From: Lewinellaceae bacterium
Lineage (GTDB): Bacteria > Bacteroidota > Bacteroidia > Chitinophagales > Saprospiraceae
DNA: 64,000 nucleotides
NCBI GenBank assembly: GCA_020636325.1
Contig: JACJYC010000022.1
Span: forward strand, 27,625 to 91,624
Reading direction: 5' to 3'
The translations under genes and the position numbers were made by a program. Shown here piece by piece: positions 9,901 through 18,249 of this stretch. Each line of letters opens with the position of its first letter. Within the stretch, counting starts at the first letter, position 1. The notes under the pieces are model-generated. The model was not told the origin of the DNA. It did not search any database and saw only the letters and a list, made by a program, of their open reading frames with translations.

Positions 9901-11099
9901 CCAATTTTGATAAGGATAAATGGGACAAGATCCTGTACAACCTGTTGTCCAACGCCATCAAATTCACACCGGCCGATCAATACGTTCAGGTCAGCCTGAC
10001 AGCCATCCATAAAAACGCCGGTGATGTTATCCGGTTGGAAGTAAAAGACTCGGGGCCGGGCATCAGCGAAGAACATCTGCCCCTGATCTTTGACCGGTTC
10101 TTCCAGGCGGATAACACCTCAACCCGCGCACACAGCGGAACCGGCATCGGGTTGGCATTGGTCAAGGAGCTGGTGGAACTGCAAGGCGGCAGGATTTCCG
10201 TAAAAAGCGCCTTGAACCAGGGGGCCACTTTTGAAGTGCTGCTGCCCGTTTTGGAGGCGGAATCGGCCCGCACGCTGGAGCGCTCCGCCCTGCCGCCCTT
10301 GGCGCAGGAAGACAGATCCGCGCTTCCCCCCCGAAAGGCGCCGGAGGATAAGGCCGAAAAACTGGAATTGCTCCTCATCGAGGACAATGAGGAAATGCGG
10401 GAATACATCCGCTATTGCATCGATCCCGCCCGGTACAACATCACCGAAGCCGCAAACGGCGAAGAAGGCATCCTGAAAGCGCAAACCCTGATCCCCGATC
10501 TGATCATTTCAGATGTCATGATGCCGAAAAAAAACGGGTATGAAGTAACCAAAGCCATCCGGAGCCACATAACCACCTCTCATATACCCCTGATATTGCT
10601 GACGGCCAGGGCATCCCTGGAAAGCCGGCTGGAAGGCCTGCAAAGGGGAGCCGATGCCTACCTGACCAAGCCGTTCAGCCCGCAGGAGCTGGTACTGCGC
10701 ATCAGCAAGCTCATTGAGATCCGCCGACTGTTGCAGAACCGGTACCAGGCAGGAGAGCAAGCGGCGGACAAAGACGGGCCTTTCCAACAGGAAGATGAGT
10801 TCATTGCCGCCCTTCGCACCTTTGTCCTGGAACGCCTCGATGAACCCGGCCTCGACGGCGACCGCATCGGCAGGCATTTCGGCATGAGCCGGGTCAGCCT
10901 GTACAGAAAACTCAACGCCCTGACCGGCCAATCCATCAGCGATTTTGTACGCGCCACCCGGCTGAACAAGGCGCTGGAATTGATCAGAGAACGCAAATCC
11001 AACCTCTCCGAGATCGCCTACCAAACGGGCTTTTCGTCCATCAGCGCCTTCTCCCGGGCCTTCAAACAAGCCTACGGAAAAGCCCCTTCCGAAATGTAA
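6999..11099 (+). CDS. Hybrid two-component system (propeller sensor, kinase, receiver, AraC)
   Basis: A 1366-residue one-protein signalling system of the Bacteroidota HTCS class. In order: signal peptide (1-30), a periplasmic two-component-regulator propeller domain (about 30-690, repeated W-I-G-T/L-W-L blades), a Y_Y_Y domain (about 695-790), a membrane helix (about 802-822), HisKA with H868 in ITHEFRTP, HATPase (DSGPGISEEH, GTGIGLALVKEL), a receiver with D1172 in LIISDVMMP, and an AraC-type HTH at the C-terminus. Such proteins bind oligosaccharides or other ligands in the periplasm and switch on adjacent uptake or degradation genes. No susCD pair or glycoside hydrolase is nearby. The nearest downstream operon, 207 bp away on the same strand, is the carbamoyltransferase cluster. 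Confidence 0.95.
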   Translation: MGTTRHFFRKTLTLVLTLFFTGALPPFAFPQTVLFKAQKLTTEEGLANLMATAVFKDQEGFIWIGTGYGLNRYDGYNFRLFTQEENGLQADKEIARIDQDSDGKLWLFYRDGIEIIPPQSPILALDIFDPKAGHAAPFDSLFTGNAPFKTSEILLPKILDPKKRVWIHTNRGELFRYGNGRFKKIYRQEAAFFQYISIDQTENLWLGLQDTLLSIDTLGNILEQVKLPGQVLGIWPGPDQTIWTACLAGENHQFGLWCKRQVGPLTAFRLSKDGLPLPATQSENLFVHRNQKGYWFVNIENQLHLFNPGGEWLGNFSAIPEKNPDTRFLSYFEDHDKLWFASSTGVLKVSARANPFQLIQKKSDKLSDCRGITEDEQGNIYFLNSQVLRWDVRTQKCQELPNSAGAAFALLHTDSLIWAGTYGVSPMGFELNLNTRQRLDYAPFDPDKFLVQSIAKSDHADRYLLGLNQGLAWLDLKAKKVLPFEGYRPGNPLDSALENCQVNFIHKNNAGYWLATDIGLFLLKENEGVIRHFYKGNGELPFDHIRHIHEDADGLFWLATKGGGVIAWRPERLRSAARRSLLPDAADEPGYRQFTTDDGLADNFTYAVYEDDFGKLWIPCDKGLMQMDKVSFSIRTFTTDDGLPHNEFNHTAHFQARNGALYFGGLGGLITFHPQSFADEPVNSTPLEWISLFVLEGHADKMTNKSGLLSGSAYIDINPEDKFIELHFTLLDFDDVGKHRYAYRIEGYSDTWNYINENFIRITHLPYGDYTLRIRGQNSSLGWSDRELTMILRARKPFYLQWWFLAAMSALAAGAILAVWRWRIKELKSGKERLEAEVQKRTITIRQQAEALNALDKAKTRFFSNITHEFRTPLTLITGPLEQVMTDHALPTIFKRRIFGVLKNARHLLTLINQMLDLSKIEGGSMKAEVTRGDLVAYTKELVSRFQPLAGQKGLGLILLTPLDGWETNFDKDKWDKILYNLLSNAIKFTPADQYVQVSLTAIHKNAGDVIRLEVKDSGPGISEEHLPLIFDRFFQADNTSTRAHSGTGIGLALVKELVELQGGRISVKSALNQGATFEVLLPVLEAESARTLERSALPPLAQEDRSALPPRKAPEDKAEKLELLLIEDNEEMREYIRYCIDPARYNITEAANGEEGILKAQTLIPDLIISDVMMPKKNGYEVTKAIRSHITTSHIPLILLTARASLESRLEGLQRGADAYLTKPFSPQELVLRISKLIEIRRLLQNRYQAGEQAADKDGPFQQEDEFIAALRTFVLERLDEPGLDGDRIGRHFGMSRVSLYRKLNALTGQSISDFVRATRLNKALELIRERKSNLSEIAYQTGFSSISAFSRAFKQAYGKAPSEM

Positions 11100-11305
11100 A
11101 ATCCCGAACAACCGCAAGGGATCTGTTTTCACGCCGATTTACCGCATTTGAAACGAGATGTCAAATGATTGAAACGGCAGGGAAATCCATGTTGTGCGCC
11201 ATTTTTCACTTTTGCACCGCTGCCGGACCGGAAATTTACAAAGCCAATTTCAAGGCTGACAAGTCCGCTACCTTTTACCTCAGCGATCAAGCGCCGAAAG
11301 TTTAT

Positions 11306-11563
11306 ATGCATACTTCAAGTGACAAAATCCCGGATATCCTCCGGTTCATCTTAACGAAGCATTTCAATATTGCCGCCGACCAGTTCGACTGGAACCGGCC
11401 GCTGGAAGACCTTGATGAACAGTTTAAACTCCTCGGCAATCTGGTATATCTGGAACAATTGCTGGAAGAGGAATTCCAAAAAGAGATACCGCTGCTTGAA
11501 AATATCAGTACAACCTACCACACACCCAAAGACATCCTGGTCATCCTGAACGGTGAGGCCTGA
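11306..11563 (+). CDS. Acyl-carrier-protein-like protein lacking the carrier serine
   Basis: An 85-residue acidic helical protein with the shape of an ACP: helix I up to about residue 20, a loop, then LVYLEQLLEEEFQKEI like ACP helix II, and a last helix (TPKDILVIL). Where ACPs have the DSL motif that carries phosphopantetheine, this protein reads KLLGNL, so the serine is missing by my hand alignment. It could be a structural or recruiting protein, or a carrier loaded by another chemistry. It is first in an operon with an ATP-grasp ligase and a carbamoyltransferase. I chose the ATG at 11306, since the 47 residues upstream in frame look noncoding. A weak -7-like box (CACTTTTG) lies at about 11207-11214. 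Confidence 0.6.
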   Translation: MHTSSDKIPDILRFILTKHFNIAADQFDWNRPLEDLDEQFKLLGNLVYLEQLLEEEFQKEIPLLENISTTYHTPKDILVILNGEA

Positions 11564-11611
11564 ACAGAGACCAGGTAAAATTTTATTACACCTACATCTA
11601 AATAACGGATT

Positions 11612-12718
11612 ATGAAAATTGTATTCCTCAACAGCCGTGACCATTGGCGCAACGGCTGGCTCACCAGTCCCGAAGAATTGCAAATCGTTGTAAACATACT
11701 GGAGAAGGCGGGTATCGAAACCGCGGCAACCGAGCTGGAAACCGTGGATCAGCTGGAGCGGGTATTGGACGGCATCCTCCCCGACACCCTGCTCTGGCCC
11801 AACGCCTATTTTGTCAACGCCGGCAACGGCAGGATCGTCTGGTTGAACGAATACATTGAAGCCCGCGGCTTGCCCTTTATCGGCTCAAATGCCAGAACAC
11901 TCCGGACGGTCCTGGAGAAAGACGCCTGCCAGGCCGTCCTCAGGGAAAACGGCTTGCCCATTCCCGATTTCACCGTGATCACGCGGGAAAACCTGCCCGA
12001 CATGGAGGCCCTGATCACTGAGCGCATCGGTTCGTTCCCGGTGGTCCTCAAGCCCACTGCCGAATCCGGCAGCGTGGGTGTATGCCTCGCTCACGATAGG
12101 GATCAGGCGCGCGAAGGGGCCGCCGGAATCCTGGACGAATTCCCCCACAGCAACGTCATTATCGAGGAATTCCTGCCCAGCGACGATATCACCTGCGGCT
12201 TCGTACAGCTCGGCGATCAGGTCATGCTCCTCCCGACGGCCTACCTCGTCAGAACCGCACCGGGCAAAAGCAATATCCTGAGCCGCAGGGAAAGGCTCCG
12301 CCATTGGGACGACCAGGACAAAGTCATGCCGCATATCGCTGATGCCGATATCCAGGATCAGCTGAAGGACTATATTCCGCAAATTGCCGCCGCGTTGGAA
12401 ATCAAAGGCATTACCCGGATCGACGGCCGCCTGGACAAGAACGGGACCCTGCGCTTTTTCGATGTCAACGGACTGCCCGCGCTTTGTTTCCCGGAAGCCG
12501 TCATGGTCAAACAATGCTTCTCCTGTTTCCCGGATCACCCGAAGGAGTTGGTTTTCGAAGCCCTGATCCATACGATTGTCCACCACGCCCTTTTGCTGTC
12601 CGGCATGCCGGTACCGGAAGCCATCGAACGCCTCAACCTGTTCATGCTGGAAAGCAACCAGGTGATTGTCGGCGAGGCGGTTGAAAACCCGACAGCCCAG
12701 GCATCATTTGAATGTTAA
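11612..12718 (+). CDS. ATP-grasp ligase of the D-Ala-D-Ala ligase type
   Basis: A 368-residue ATP-grasp enzyme. The ATP-binding loop is VVLKPTAESGSVGV (about 150-163), the adenine-side motif is IIEEFLPSDD, and the metal-binding end RIDGRLDKNGTL...FFDVNGLPAL parallels the R-x-D...E-x-N-x-x-P block of Ddl. These enzymes activate a carboxylate as acyl phosphate and join it to an amine. Length is close to Ddl, but the N-terminal third is divergent and the final Glu-x-Asn is Asp-x-Asn. It follows the ACP-like gene by 48 bp and overlaps the carbamoyltransferase start by 7 bp. A role in peptidoglycan cannot be excluded, but the context points to a dedicated ligase for a small product. Confidence 0.85.
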   Translation: MKIVFLNSRDHWRNGWLTSPEELQIVVNILEKAGIETAATELETVDQLERVLDGILPDTLLWPNAYFVNAGNGRIVWLNEYIEARGLPFIGSNARTLRTVLEKDACQAVLRENGLPIPDFTVITRENLPDMEALITERIGSFPVVLKPTAESGSVGVCLAHDRDQAREGAAGILDEFPHSNVIIEEFLPSDDITCGFVQLGDQVMLLPTAYLVRTAPGKSNILSRRERLRHWDDQDKVMPHIADADIQDQLKDYIPQIAAALEIKGITRIDGRLDKNGTLRFFDVNGLPALCFPEAVMVKQCFSCFPDHPKELVFEALIHTIVHHALLLSGMPVPEAIERLNLFMLESNQVIVGEAVENPTAQASFEC

Positions 12719-15483
12719 AGGACCTCAACGCGGCAAGCAGCAGAATGGAAACCAATTTCAGACAGGTTGTTCAATACGACGAAGAACTCGGCCATATAAA
12801 CATACCCAACCAAAGGGCGTGCATGATGTATGGGAACCGCAACTATTTCATCCAAACCGATGAGAACGGGTTCAGGAATTCGAACAGGCATGCGGACGGC
12901 GCCTTGAAAATCCTGTTGCTGGGAGATTCCTACACCGCAGGGTACGGCGTAAACAATGAGCACCGGTTTTCCGACCTGCTGGAAATTCAGTACGATTGCC
13001 GGACGATCAACCTGGCTGTTTCGGGGTACGGCATCGACCAGCAGGTACTGGCCTATAAAAAGTTCGGGAAACAGATTGACCACGATATTGTCGTCTTTGT
13101 TCCTTTTTTGGATGACCTGACCCGCAGTTGTCTCAATGCCAGGATCGGTTTGCAAAGAAGTACGGGAAAGAAAATCCTGATCCCCAAACCCTATTTCCTA
13201 CTGAAGGACGGGAATTTGGAATTGCAAAATGTGCCGGTGCCCAAAAAGCGCAAACTCCTGGCGGAAGACCCCGCCGGATCGCCTGCGCGACACCGGCTTG
13301 CCGCTGCGCCCCAACACGCATCGGCCGCTTCTCCGGAATGGGAGATCAATACGCCGCTGATCCGGTATCTTCGGGAACTGGCAGGGGATAAACCGCTCCT
13401 GATATTTCCTCTGCCGATGAACGAATCGGTGATCGCCAAGGCGCCGCCCGCACATATCCCCCTCTTCAGGCGGTTTGAGGATGGCAACACCTTTGTATAT
13501 GACCTCAGCCATCGGCTCCGGGAGGCGTACGACTGCGATTCCGAATCCGTGTACCTGAAGATATGCGGCCACTTCTCGCAAGCGGGTCATCAGCTTGTAG
13601 CCCGGGAAATGGGGCGGATACTGGAACGGCAATTCCGGCTCAGGGAAAGAGAGAAACCGCTCGCCCGCAAGGTCAAGGGAATCCATATTTTGGGCATTTC
13701 CTGCTTTTACCACGATTCGGCCGCCTGCCTGATCCGTGACGGAGAGGTATTGGCAGCGGCGCAGGAAGAACGGTTTTCGCGCATAAAACACGACAAATCC
13801 TTCCCGGTAAATGCCGTGAACTATTGCCTGGAAGCAGCCGATATCCGGGTGGAAGACCTGGAAGCCGTGGTCTATTACGACTTTGAAACCTGGACGATCG
13901 AACGGGTCCTGCACAACGCTCATCAACTGGCCGCCGACAAGGACGCCTATTGGGACCTTGCCCGGAAAAGCCTGTACAAGAAGCTGAAACTGCCCCGTTT
14001 GATCAGAAACCGGATCGGCTATGCCGGGGAGATCTATAAAACGCAACACCACCTTTCGCATGCCGCAGGGGCCTATTACCCCGCTCCTTTCGAAGAGGCT
14101 GCCATTTTGGTCATCGACGGAGTAGGCGAACACGCCTGCACCACCATCGCCCGCGGAAAAGGCAACCGCATAGAAGTGCTCAAACAGCAATTTTACCCCC
14201 ACTCCCTCGGATTGCTCTATTCGGCGTTCACCTATTTTACAGGTTTCAAGGTCAACTCGGGTGAGTACAAGCTGATGGGGCTGGCGCCTTTCGGAGATCC
14301 CGTTTATTACAATTCGATTGTCAAACACCTGGTTGACATCCGCGAAGACGGTTCTATTCGGTTGAACATGGAATACTTCGATTTCCAAAACGGTGAAAAA
14401 ATGACCGGTGACCTGTTCAACGCGCTGTTCGGCGGGCCGCCGCGCCAACCTGAATCGCCCATTACCAAAAGGGAAATGGACCTTGCCGCCTCCATTCAAC
14501 AGGTGACGGAAGAGATCGTGGTCAAAATGGCGAACCATGCTTTTGAACTTACCGGGTCCTGTAACCTGGCTATGTCCGGCGGCGTTGCGCTCAACTGTGT
14601 CGCCAACGGGCGGTTATTTGACCAAACCCCCTTCAAGGATTTTTACTTTCAGCCCGCTGCGGGAGATGCCGGCGGGGCCATGGGGTGCGCCCTCTCCTGG
14701 TACTTTGAAAATTATCCGGATGCCGATAAACAAGCAGCCGTGCAGGAATCTGCTTTACTGGGCCCATCTTTTAGCCAGGCGGAGATCGCCGCTTTCTTGA
14801 ACTCGGCGGATTTGCCATACCGCGAATTTGCACCGGGCAAAAGGGCCGAAACCATCGCCGGCTGGCTTTATGAGAACAAAGTAGTCGGGTACTTCGACGA
14901 CAGAATGGAGTTCGGACCAAGAGCCCTGGGCGCCCGGTCCATCCTGGGCAATCCGCTGGATCCTGAAATGCAGTCTAAACTCAACCTGAAAATCAAATAC
15001 CGGGAGTCGTTCCGGCCTTTTGCCCCGATTTTCAAAGAGGAGCGAACCGCCGATTATTTTGACTTCTCCCGGCCGAGCCCCCATATGCTGGTGGTCAGGC
15101 CGCTTAAAACGTCACTCCTGAAACCGCAAAAAAAGGCGGCCGGCGAAAACCTGATCAGCAGGATCAACCAGGTGAGAAGCGAGATCCCCGCCATCACCCA
15201 CGTCGATCATTCTGCCCGGCTGCAATCGGTCAATCCCCGCCAGAACGAACGCATGTACGAGATCCTGGACCAGTTTGAAAAACTGTCCGGCAAAGGCATC
15301 CTGATCAATACTTCTTTCAATGTCCGCGGAGAACCTATCGTATGCACGCCCCAGGATGCTTACCGTTGCTTTATGCGAACGGAAATGGACGTGCTCGTTC
15401 TGGGCGATTGCTATTTGACCAAAACCGGGCAACCTGTTTTTCAGGAAGAACAGGACTGGCAAAAACATTTTGAACTGGACTGA
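12712..15483 (+). CDS. SGNH-domain / NodU-type carbamoyltransferase fusion
   Basis: A 923-residue two-part enzyme. Residues 1 to about 315 resemble an SGNH (GDSL) hydrolase: the nucleophile block is LLLGDSYTAGYG with S73, and a terminal histidine block (GHFSQAGH) lies near 285. Residues about 320-923 are a NodU/CmcH/TobZ-like O-carbamoyltransferase: start GISCFYHDSAACLI, metal/adenylate histidines in HHLSHAAGAYY near 446, EFGPRALGARSIL and SFNVRGEPIVCTP in the C-terminal half. These enzymes make carbamoyl-adenylate from carbamoyl phosphate and ATP and transfer the carbamoyl group to a hydroxyl. The ATG lies within the end of the ATP-grasp gene (ATGTTAA overlap), so the two are co-translated. 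The SGNH part may prepare or deacylate the acceptor; that is inference. Confidence 0.88.
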   Translation: MLKDLNAASSRMETNFRQVVQYDEELGHINIPNQRACMMYGNRNYFIQTDENGFRNSNRHADGALKILLLGDSYTAGYGVNNEHRFSDLLEIQYDCRTINLAVSGYGIDQQVLAYKKFGKQIDHDIVVFVPFLDDLTRSCLNARIGLQRSTGKKILIPKPYFLLKDGNLELQNVPVPKKRKLLAEDPAGSPARHRLAAAPQHASAASPEWEINTPLIRYLRELAGDKPLLIFPLPMNESVIAKAPPAHIPLFRRFEDGNTFVYDLSHRLREAYDCDSESVYLKICGHFSQAGHQLVAREMGRILERQFRLREREKPLARKVKGIHILGISCFYHDSAACLIRDGEVLAAAQEERFSRIKHDKSFPVNAVNYCLEAADIRVEDLEAVVYYDFETWTIERVLHNAHQLAADKDAYWDLARKSLYKKLKLPRLIRNRIGYAGEIYKTQHHLSHAAGAYYPAPFEEAAILVIDGVGEHACTTIARGKGNRIEVLKQQFYPHSLGLLYSAFTYFTGFKVNSGEYKLMGLAPFGDPVYYNSIVKHLVDIREDGSIRLNMEYFDFQNGEKMTGDLFNALFGGPPRQPESPITKREMDLAASIQQVTEEIVVKMANHAFELTGSCNLAMSGGVALNCVANGRLFDQTPFKDFYFQPAAGDAGGAMGCALSWYFENYPDADKQAAVQESALLGPSFSQAEIAAFLNSADLPYREFAPGKRAETIAGWLYENKVVGYFDDRMEFGPRALGARSILGNPLDPEMQSKLNLKIKYRESFRPFAPIFKEERTADYFDFSRPSPHMLVVRPLKTSLLKPQKKAAGENLISRINQVRSEIPAITHVDHSARLQSVNPRQNERMYEILDQFEKLSGKGILINTSFNVRGEPIVCTPQDAYRCFMRTEMDVLVLGDCYLTKTGQPVFQEEQDWQKHFELD

Positions 15484-15498
15484 AAATCACCACGATCT

Positions 15499-15792
15499 AT
15501 GTATTTCGACGTAAACAAGGCAAAAAAAGTCCGCTCGTTTTACCAGGATTACAATACGCTTGGGCCTTATTCCATCTCTGCGTCGCCCATCGAAACGGAC
15601 GACCCGATGGACCTGGTTGCCGCCGTATTAAGCGAATTCGGTCAATCGACAGCCGAACAAAAAGCAATCTTCAGGCCCATCCTGGAAGCCTGGTTGCTCG
15701 AACCGGAGGATCTTGAATTCCTGCACAGCGAAGCCTACCTGGCCGGTAAAAAAGGTGAGGAGGTTTTGCAATGGGTTTATGAGATGTTCTGA
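15499..15792 (+). CDS. Unrecognised 97-residue protein in the carbamoyltransferase operon
   Basis: A small, acidic, mostly helical protein starting 15 bp after the carbamoyltransferase stop. I do not recognise it. The first 35 residues (MYFDVNKAKKVRSFYQDYN) may be an extended or beta segment, and residues 40-97 look like three amphipathic helices. No cysteine cluster, membrane segment or signal peptide is present. Position and spacing suggest it works with the enzymes of this operon, perhaps as an accessory subunit. Confidence 0.65.
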   Translation: MYFDVNKAKKVRSFYQDYNTLGPYSISASPIETDDPMDLVAAVLSEFGQSTAEQKAIFRPILEAWLLEPEDLEFLHSEAYLAGKKGEEVLQWVYEMF

Positions 15793-15841
15793 ACGAAAAT
15801 CAAAAAATCCTCCCAATTCCAATCCGCCTTACAACCCTTTC

Positions 15842-16993
15842 ATGAAAATTCAATTCATGCCCATGAAAAGCCTGTTAGACGAAACCTGGTCGGCCTTCCG
15901 GAACAGGAGCCTGCTGAATGTCAAAGAAGGATTTTATGAAGAAGGAGATCTATTCAATGAGATCCTTACGGAAAATATCTGCGAGAACCTGAGCCAGCCG
16001 GAAAGCAACTTGTACCAAAGGTGCCGGAAAACAATTAACCGCGGTTTGGACCTGGCAAGAGCTCGGGAATTGAGGAGCGGATTGGATCATTTTAAAAAAA
16101 TTGAGCCCGTTTTTGCTGCTCCAAAGGTTTCTTACCCCTGCAAAATGCTGATCGCCGCTTTTTACAGTTCCGGTTTGGCTTACTTGCGGTTGAAGGAATC
16201 CAGGCCCCTGGAAGCCGACGCGTTGAGCCTGCAGGCCCTGGCCATCGATAACTACCTCATTCAGGAACACGAATACCATATCCTGGAAATGCACCGGGTG
16301 CAGCAGCTGGTCAACCTGGCCCGGATCCAAATGGCTATGGGGAATCGGGATGAGGCGCTCCGCCTGCTGTTTCCCCTGTTCCGGTGCTTTGAAAACCGGG
16401 GGGAGTTTCCGGGCACCGGGCGTTTTAATGACTTGCCCCTTTTCCGGAAAAAGTACGAATCCGTACCGCTTTTTTCCGAGCCGATAGGACCTGACGAGCA
16501 ATTCCTGCCTATGGACAAAGTATATAAAACACCGGTCACCAGGTTTGGGTGCAAGCCGGATGGAACAGGCCGTTCCGCGCTGGAAAGCCGGTTCATGCTT
16601 GATTTTTCCACCCTGTCCTTTGACCTGATCCGAAGGATGCTTGACCTTGTCATGATCGAGTTCATCTGGTTTACAAAGGGCATGGATCCGGCTGAGATCA
16701 GGGCAGTTTTCAATGCCGCCGGGGTCCGTTCCGTTGAAGACCTGGAGGGCCTGAAAAAATACAGATCGACCTATTTATTCCTGGCTATAAAATTGCATGC
16801 CGGCGATGAAGACCGGGAAACTTTCCTGGAATTGTTGAAATCATTCTGCGAACTCCCCCCCTACCGTCCTGCCTGGGATGCGGTCGCGTCGGATTTCTGC
16901 GGTTTTTGCATTTCATCGGATTTGGTTGCGACCGAAATAAAGGAACAGGTCAAGAATCTGGCGGACGCAAATGCATTGCAAACAAAGTTTTGA
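15842..16993 (+). CDS. Unrecognised 383-residue helical protein
   Basis: Mostly alpha-helical. Residues about 70-190 have the spacing of TPR-like helix pairs (GLDLARARELRSGLDHF, YSSGLAYLRLKE, LVNLARIQMAMGNRDEALRLL). The C-terminal half carries conserved-looking cysteines and aromatics (SFCELPPYRPAWDAV, DFCGFCISSDL) but no motif I can name. It starts 49 bp after the 97-residue gene and ends 26 bp before the PLP enzyme, so it is part of the same transcript. It could be a scaffold or a new enzyme. ATG 15842 is chosen because the longer frame runs through the preceding gene. Confidence 0.7.
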   Translation: MKIQFMPMKSLLDETWSAFRNRSLLNVKEGFYEEGDLFNEILTENICENLSQPESNLYQRCRKTINRGLDLARARELRSGLDHFKKIEPVFAAPKVSYPCKMLIAAFYSSGLAYLRLKESRPLEADALSLQALAIDNYLIQEHEYHILEMHRVQQLVNLARIQMAMGNRDEALRLLFPLFRCFENRGEFPGTGRFNDLPLFRKKYESVPLFSEPIGPDEQFLPMDKVYKTPVTRFGCKPDGTGRSALESRFMLDFSTLSFDLIRRMLDLVMIEFIWFTKGMDPAEIRAVFNAAGVRSVEDLEGLKKYRSTYLFLAIKLHAGDEDRETFLELLKSFCELPPYRPAWDAVASDFCGFCISSDLVATEIKEQVKNLADANALQTKF

Positions 16994-17019
16994 ACATACT
17001 TCTTGCTAAAAATATCCTC

Positions 17020-18042
17020 ATGTCAGCACCGATCTCCTTTCGCCAAAGCCCTGCAACCGAAACCCCGGGGCGATTAAGGTACCAAAACAGTATCCTCCAA
17101 ACCATCGGCAATACGCCCCTGATCCGCATGAACCGCCTGAATGAAGGGCTGGCTCCGCTGATGCTGGCCAAAATGGAATGCTTCAACCCCGGCGGCAGCA
17201 GCAAGGACCGGATCGGCATCGCCATGGTGGAAGCCGCAGAAAGGCTGGGCCTGCTGCAACCCGGCGGCACCATCGTAGAGCCGACCTCCGGCAATACCGG
17301 CATCGGCCTTGCACTGGCCGCCGTGGTCAAAGGTTACCGCATCATTTTCACCATGAATGAAAAGGTCTGCCGGGAAAAGCGCGACATCCTCAAAAGCTAC
17401 GGCGCCGAGATCGTGGTTTGCCCCTGCGGAATATCGCCTGACGACCCCAGGAGTTATTACAAGGTGGCCGGGCGGCTGGCGGAAGAAATTCCCAACGCGT
17501 TCAGCCCGAACCAATACGCCAATGCCCACAATCCGCAGGCCCATTATGACACCACAGGGCCGGAGATCTGGCGCGACACCGCCGGCCGGATCACCCACTT
17601 CGTCGCCGGCATGGGCACGGGCGGCACCATCACCGGAACCGCAAAATTCCTAAAGGAACACAACCCCGGTGTCCGGGTCATCGGCATCGACGCAAAGGGT
17701 TCGCTGTACCGCCATTTTTTTGACGGCACCGAAGGAAAGGCCCAGGCCTACAAGATCGAAGGCATCGGCCAGGATTTTCTGCCGGACGCGATTGACCTGA
17801 GCCTGGTCGATGAAGTGATCACCGTAACGGACCGGGAAGCTTACGCCATGGCCCGCGAAGCCGCAAGGAAGGAAGCCTGGATGGTCGGTTCTTCGGCGGG
17901 CGCCGTCCTCGCCGGCGGCCTGAAGATCGCCCTGGAGCTGGATAAAAACGCCCTCGTCGTCATGTTGCTGCCCGATTCCGGCAAAAATTACATGAGCACC
18001 GTCTTCAATGACGGGTGGATGGCGGAAAACGGGTTGTTGTAG
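17020..18042 (+). CDS. PLP-dependent cysteine synthase / cystathionine beta-synthase-like enzyme
   Basis: A 340-residue fold-type II PLP enzyme. The PLP lysine is in NPGGSSKDRIG, the phosphate-contacting loop is EPTSGNTGIGLAL, and the glycine loop is GMGTGGTITG. The sequence is nearer the catalytic core of cystathionine beta-synthase than to CysK, and it lacks the CBS regulatory pair. Family members replace a beta-leaving group of serine or O-acyl-serine with a thiol, amine or other nucleophile. As last gene of the operon (26 bp gap) it could supply a beta-substituted alanine to the ATP-grasp ligase; equally it may be a housekeeping transsulfuration enzyme. The start at 17020 follows a short noncoding gap. 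Confidence 0.88.
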   Translation: MSAPISFRQSPATETPGRLRYQNSILQTIGNTPLIRMNRLNEGLAPLMLAKMECFNPGGSSKDRIGIAMVEAAERLGLLQPGGTIVEPTSGNTGIGLALAAVVKGYRIIFTMNEKVCREKRDILKSYGAEIVVCPCGISPDDPRSYYKVAGRLAEEIPNAFSPNQYANAHNPQAHYDTTGPEIWRDTAGRITHFVAGMGTGGTITGTAKFLKEHNPGVRVIGIDAKGSLYRHFFDGTEGKAQAYKIEGIGQDFLPDAIDLSLVDEVITVTDREAYAMAREAARKEAWMVGSSAGAVLAGGLKIALELDKNALVVMLLPDSGKNYMSTVFNDGWMAENGLL

Positions 18043-18249
18043 CGGACAGGGGACTTTCCCAAAATAAACCCCTCACTGCCCCTGGTTTGAGCCAGAGCAG
18101 GCCCGGCCGCTGATATGCATTGCCGGATTTATCGTTCAGGCCCTCGGTATAATTTTACAATATCCTGGGAACCATATCCTTATTGACAGATGTTTGCTTA
18201 AATTGCAAACTTAACCATTTGAGAAAACCTGTCAACCCAAAGGACAACC
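18043..18249. other. Intergenic region with an inverted repeat upstream of the CHAT gene
   Basis: Near 18052-18070 it repeats the ACTTTCCCAAAATAAA core seen at about 6687-6706. An inverted repeat GTTTGC (18192-18197) / GCAAAC (18205-18210) with a 7-base AT-rich spacer lies 40 bp before the CHAT gene and could be an operator. Confidence 0.4.

Noticed and set aside
13198..14538. 446-codon minus-strand open frame
   Set aside because: Antisense to the carbamoyltransferase; no motif.
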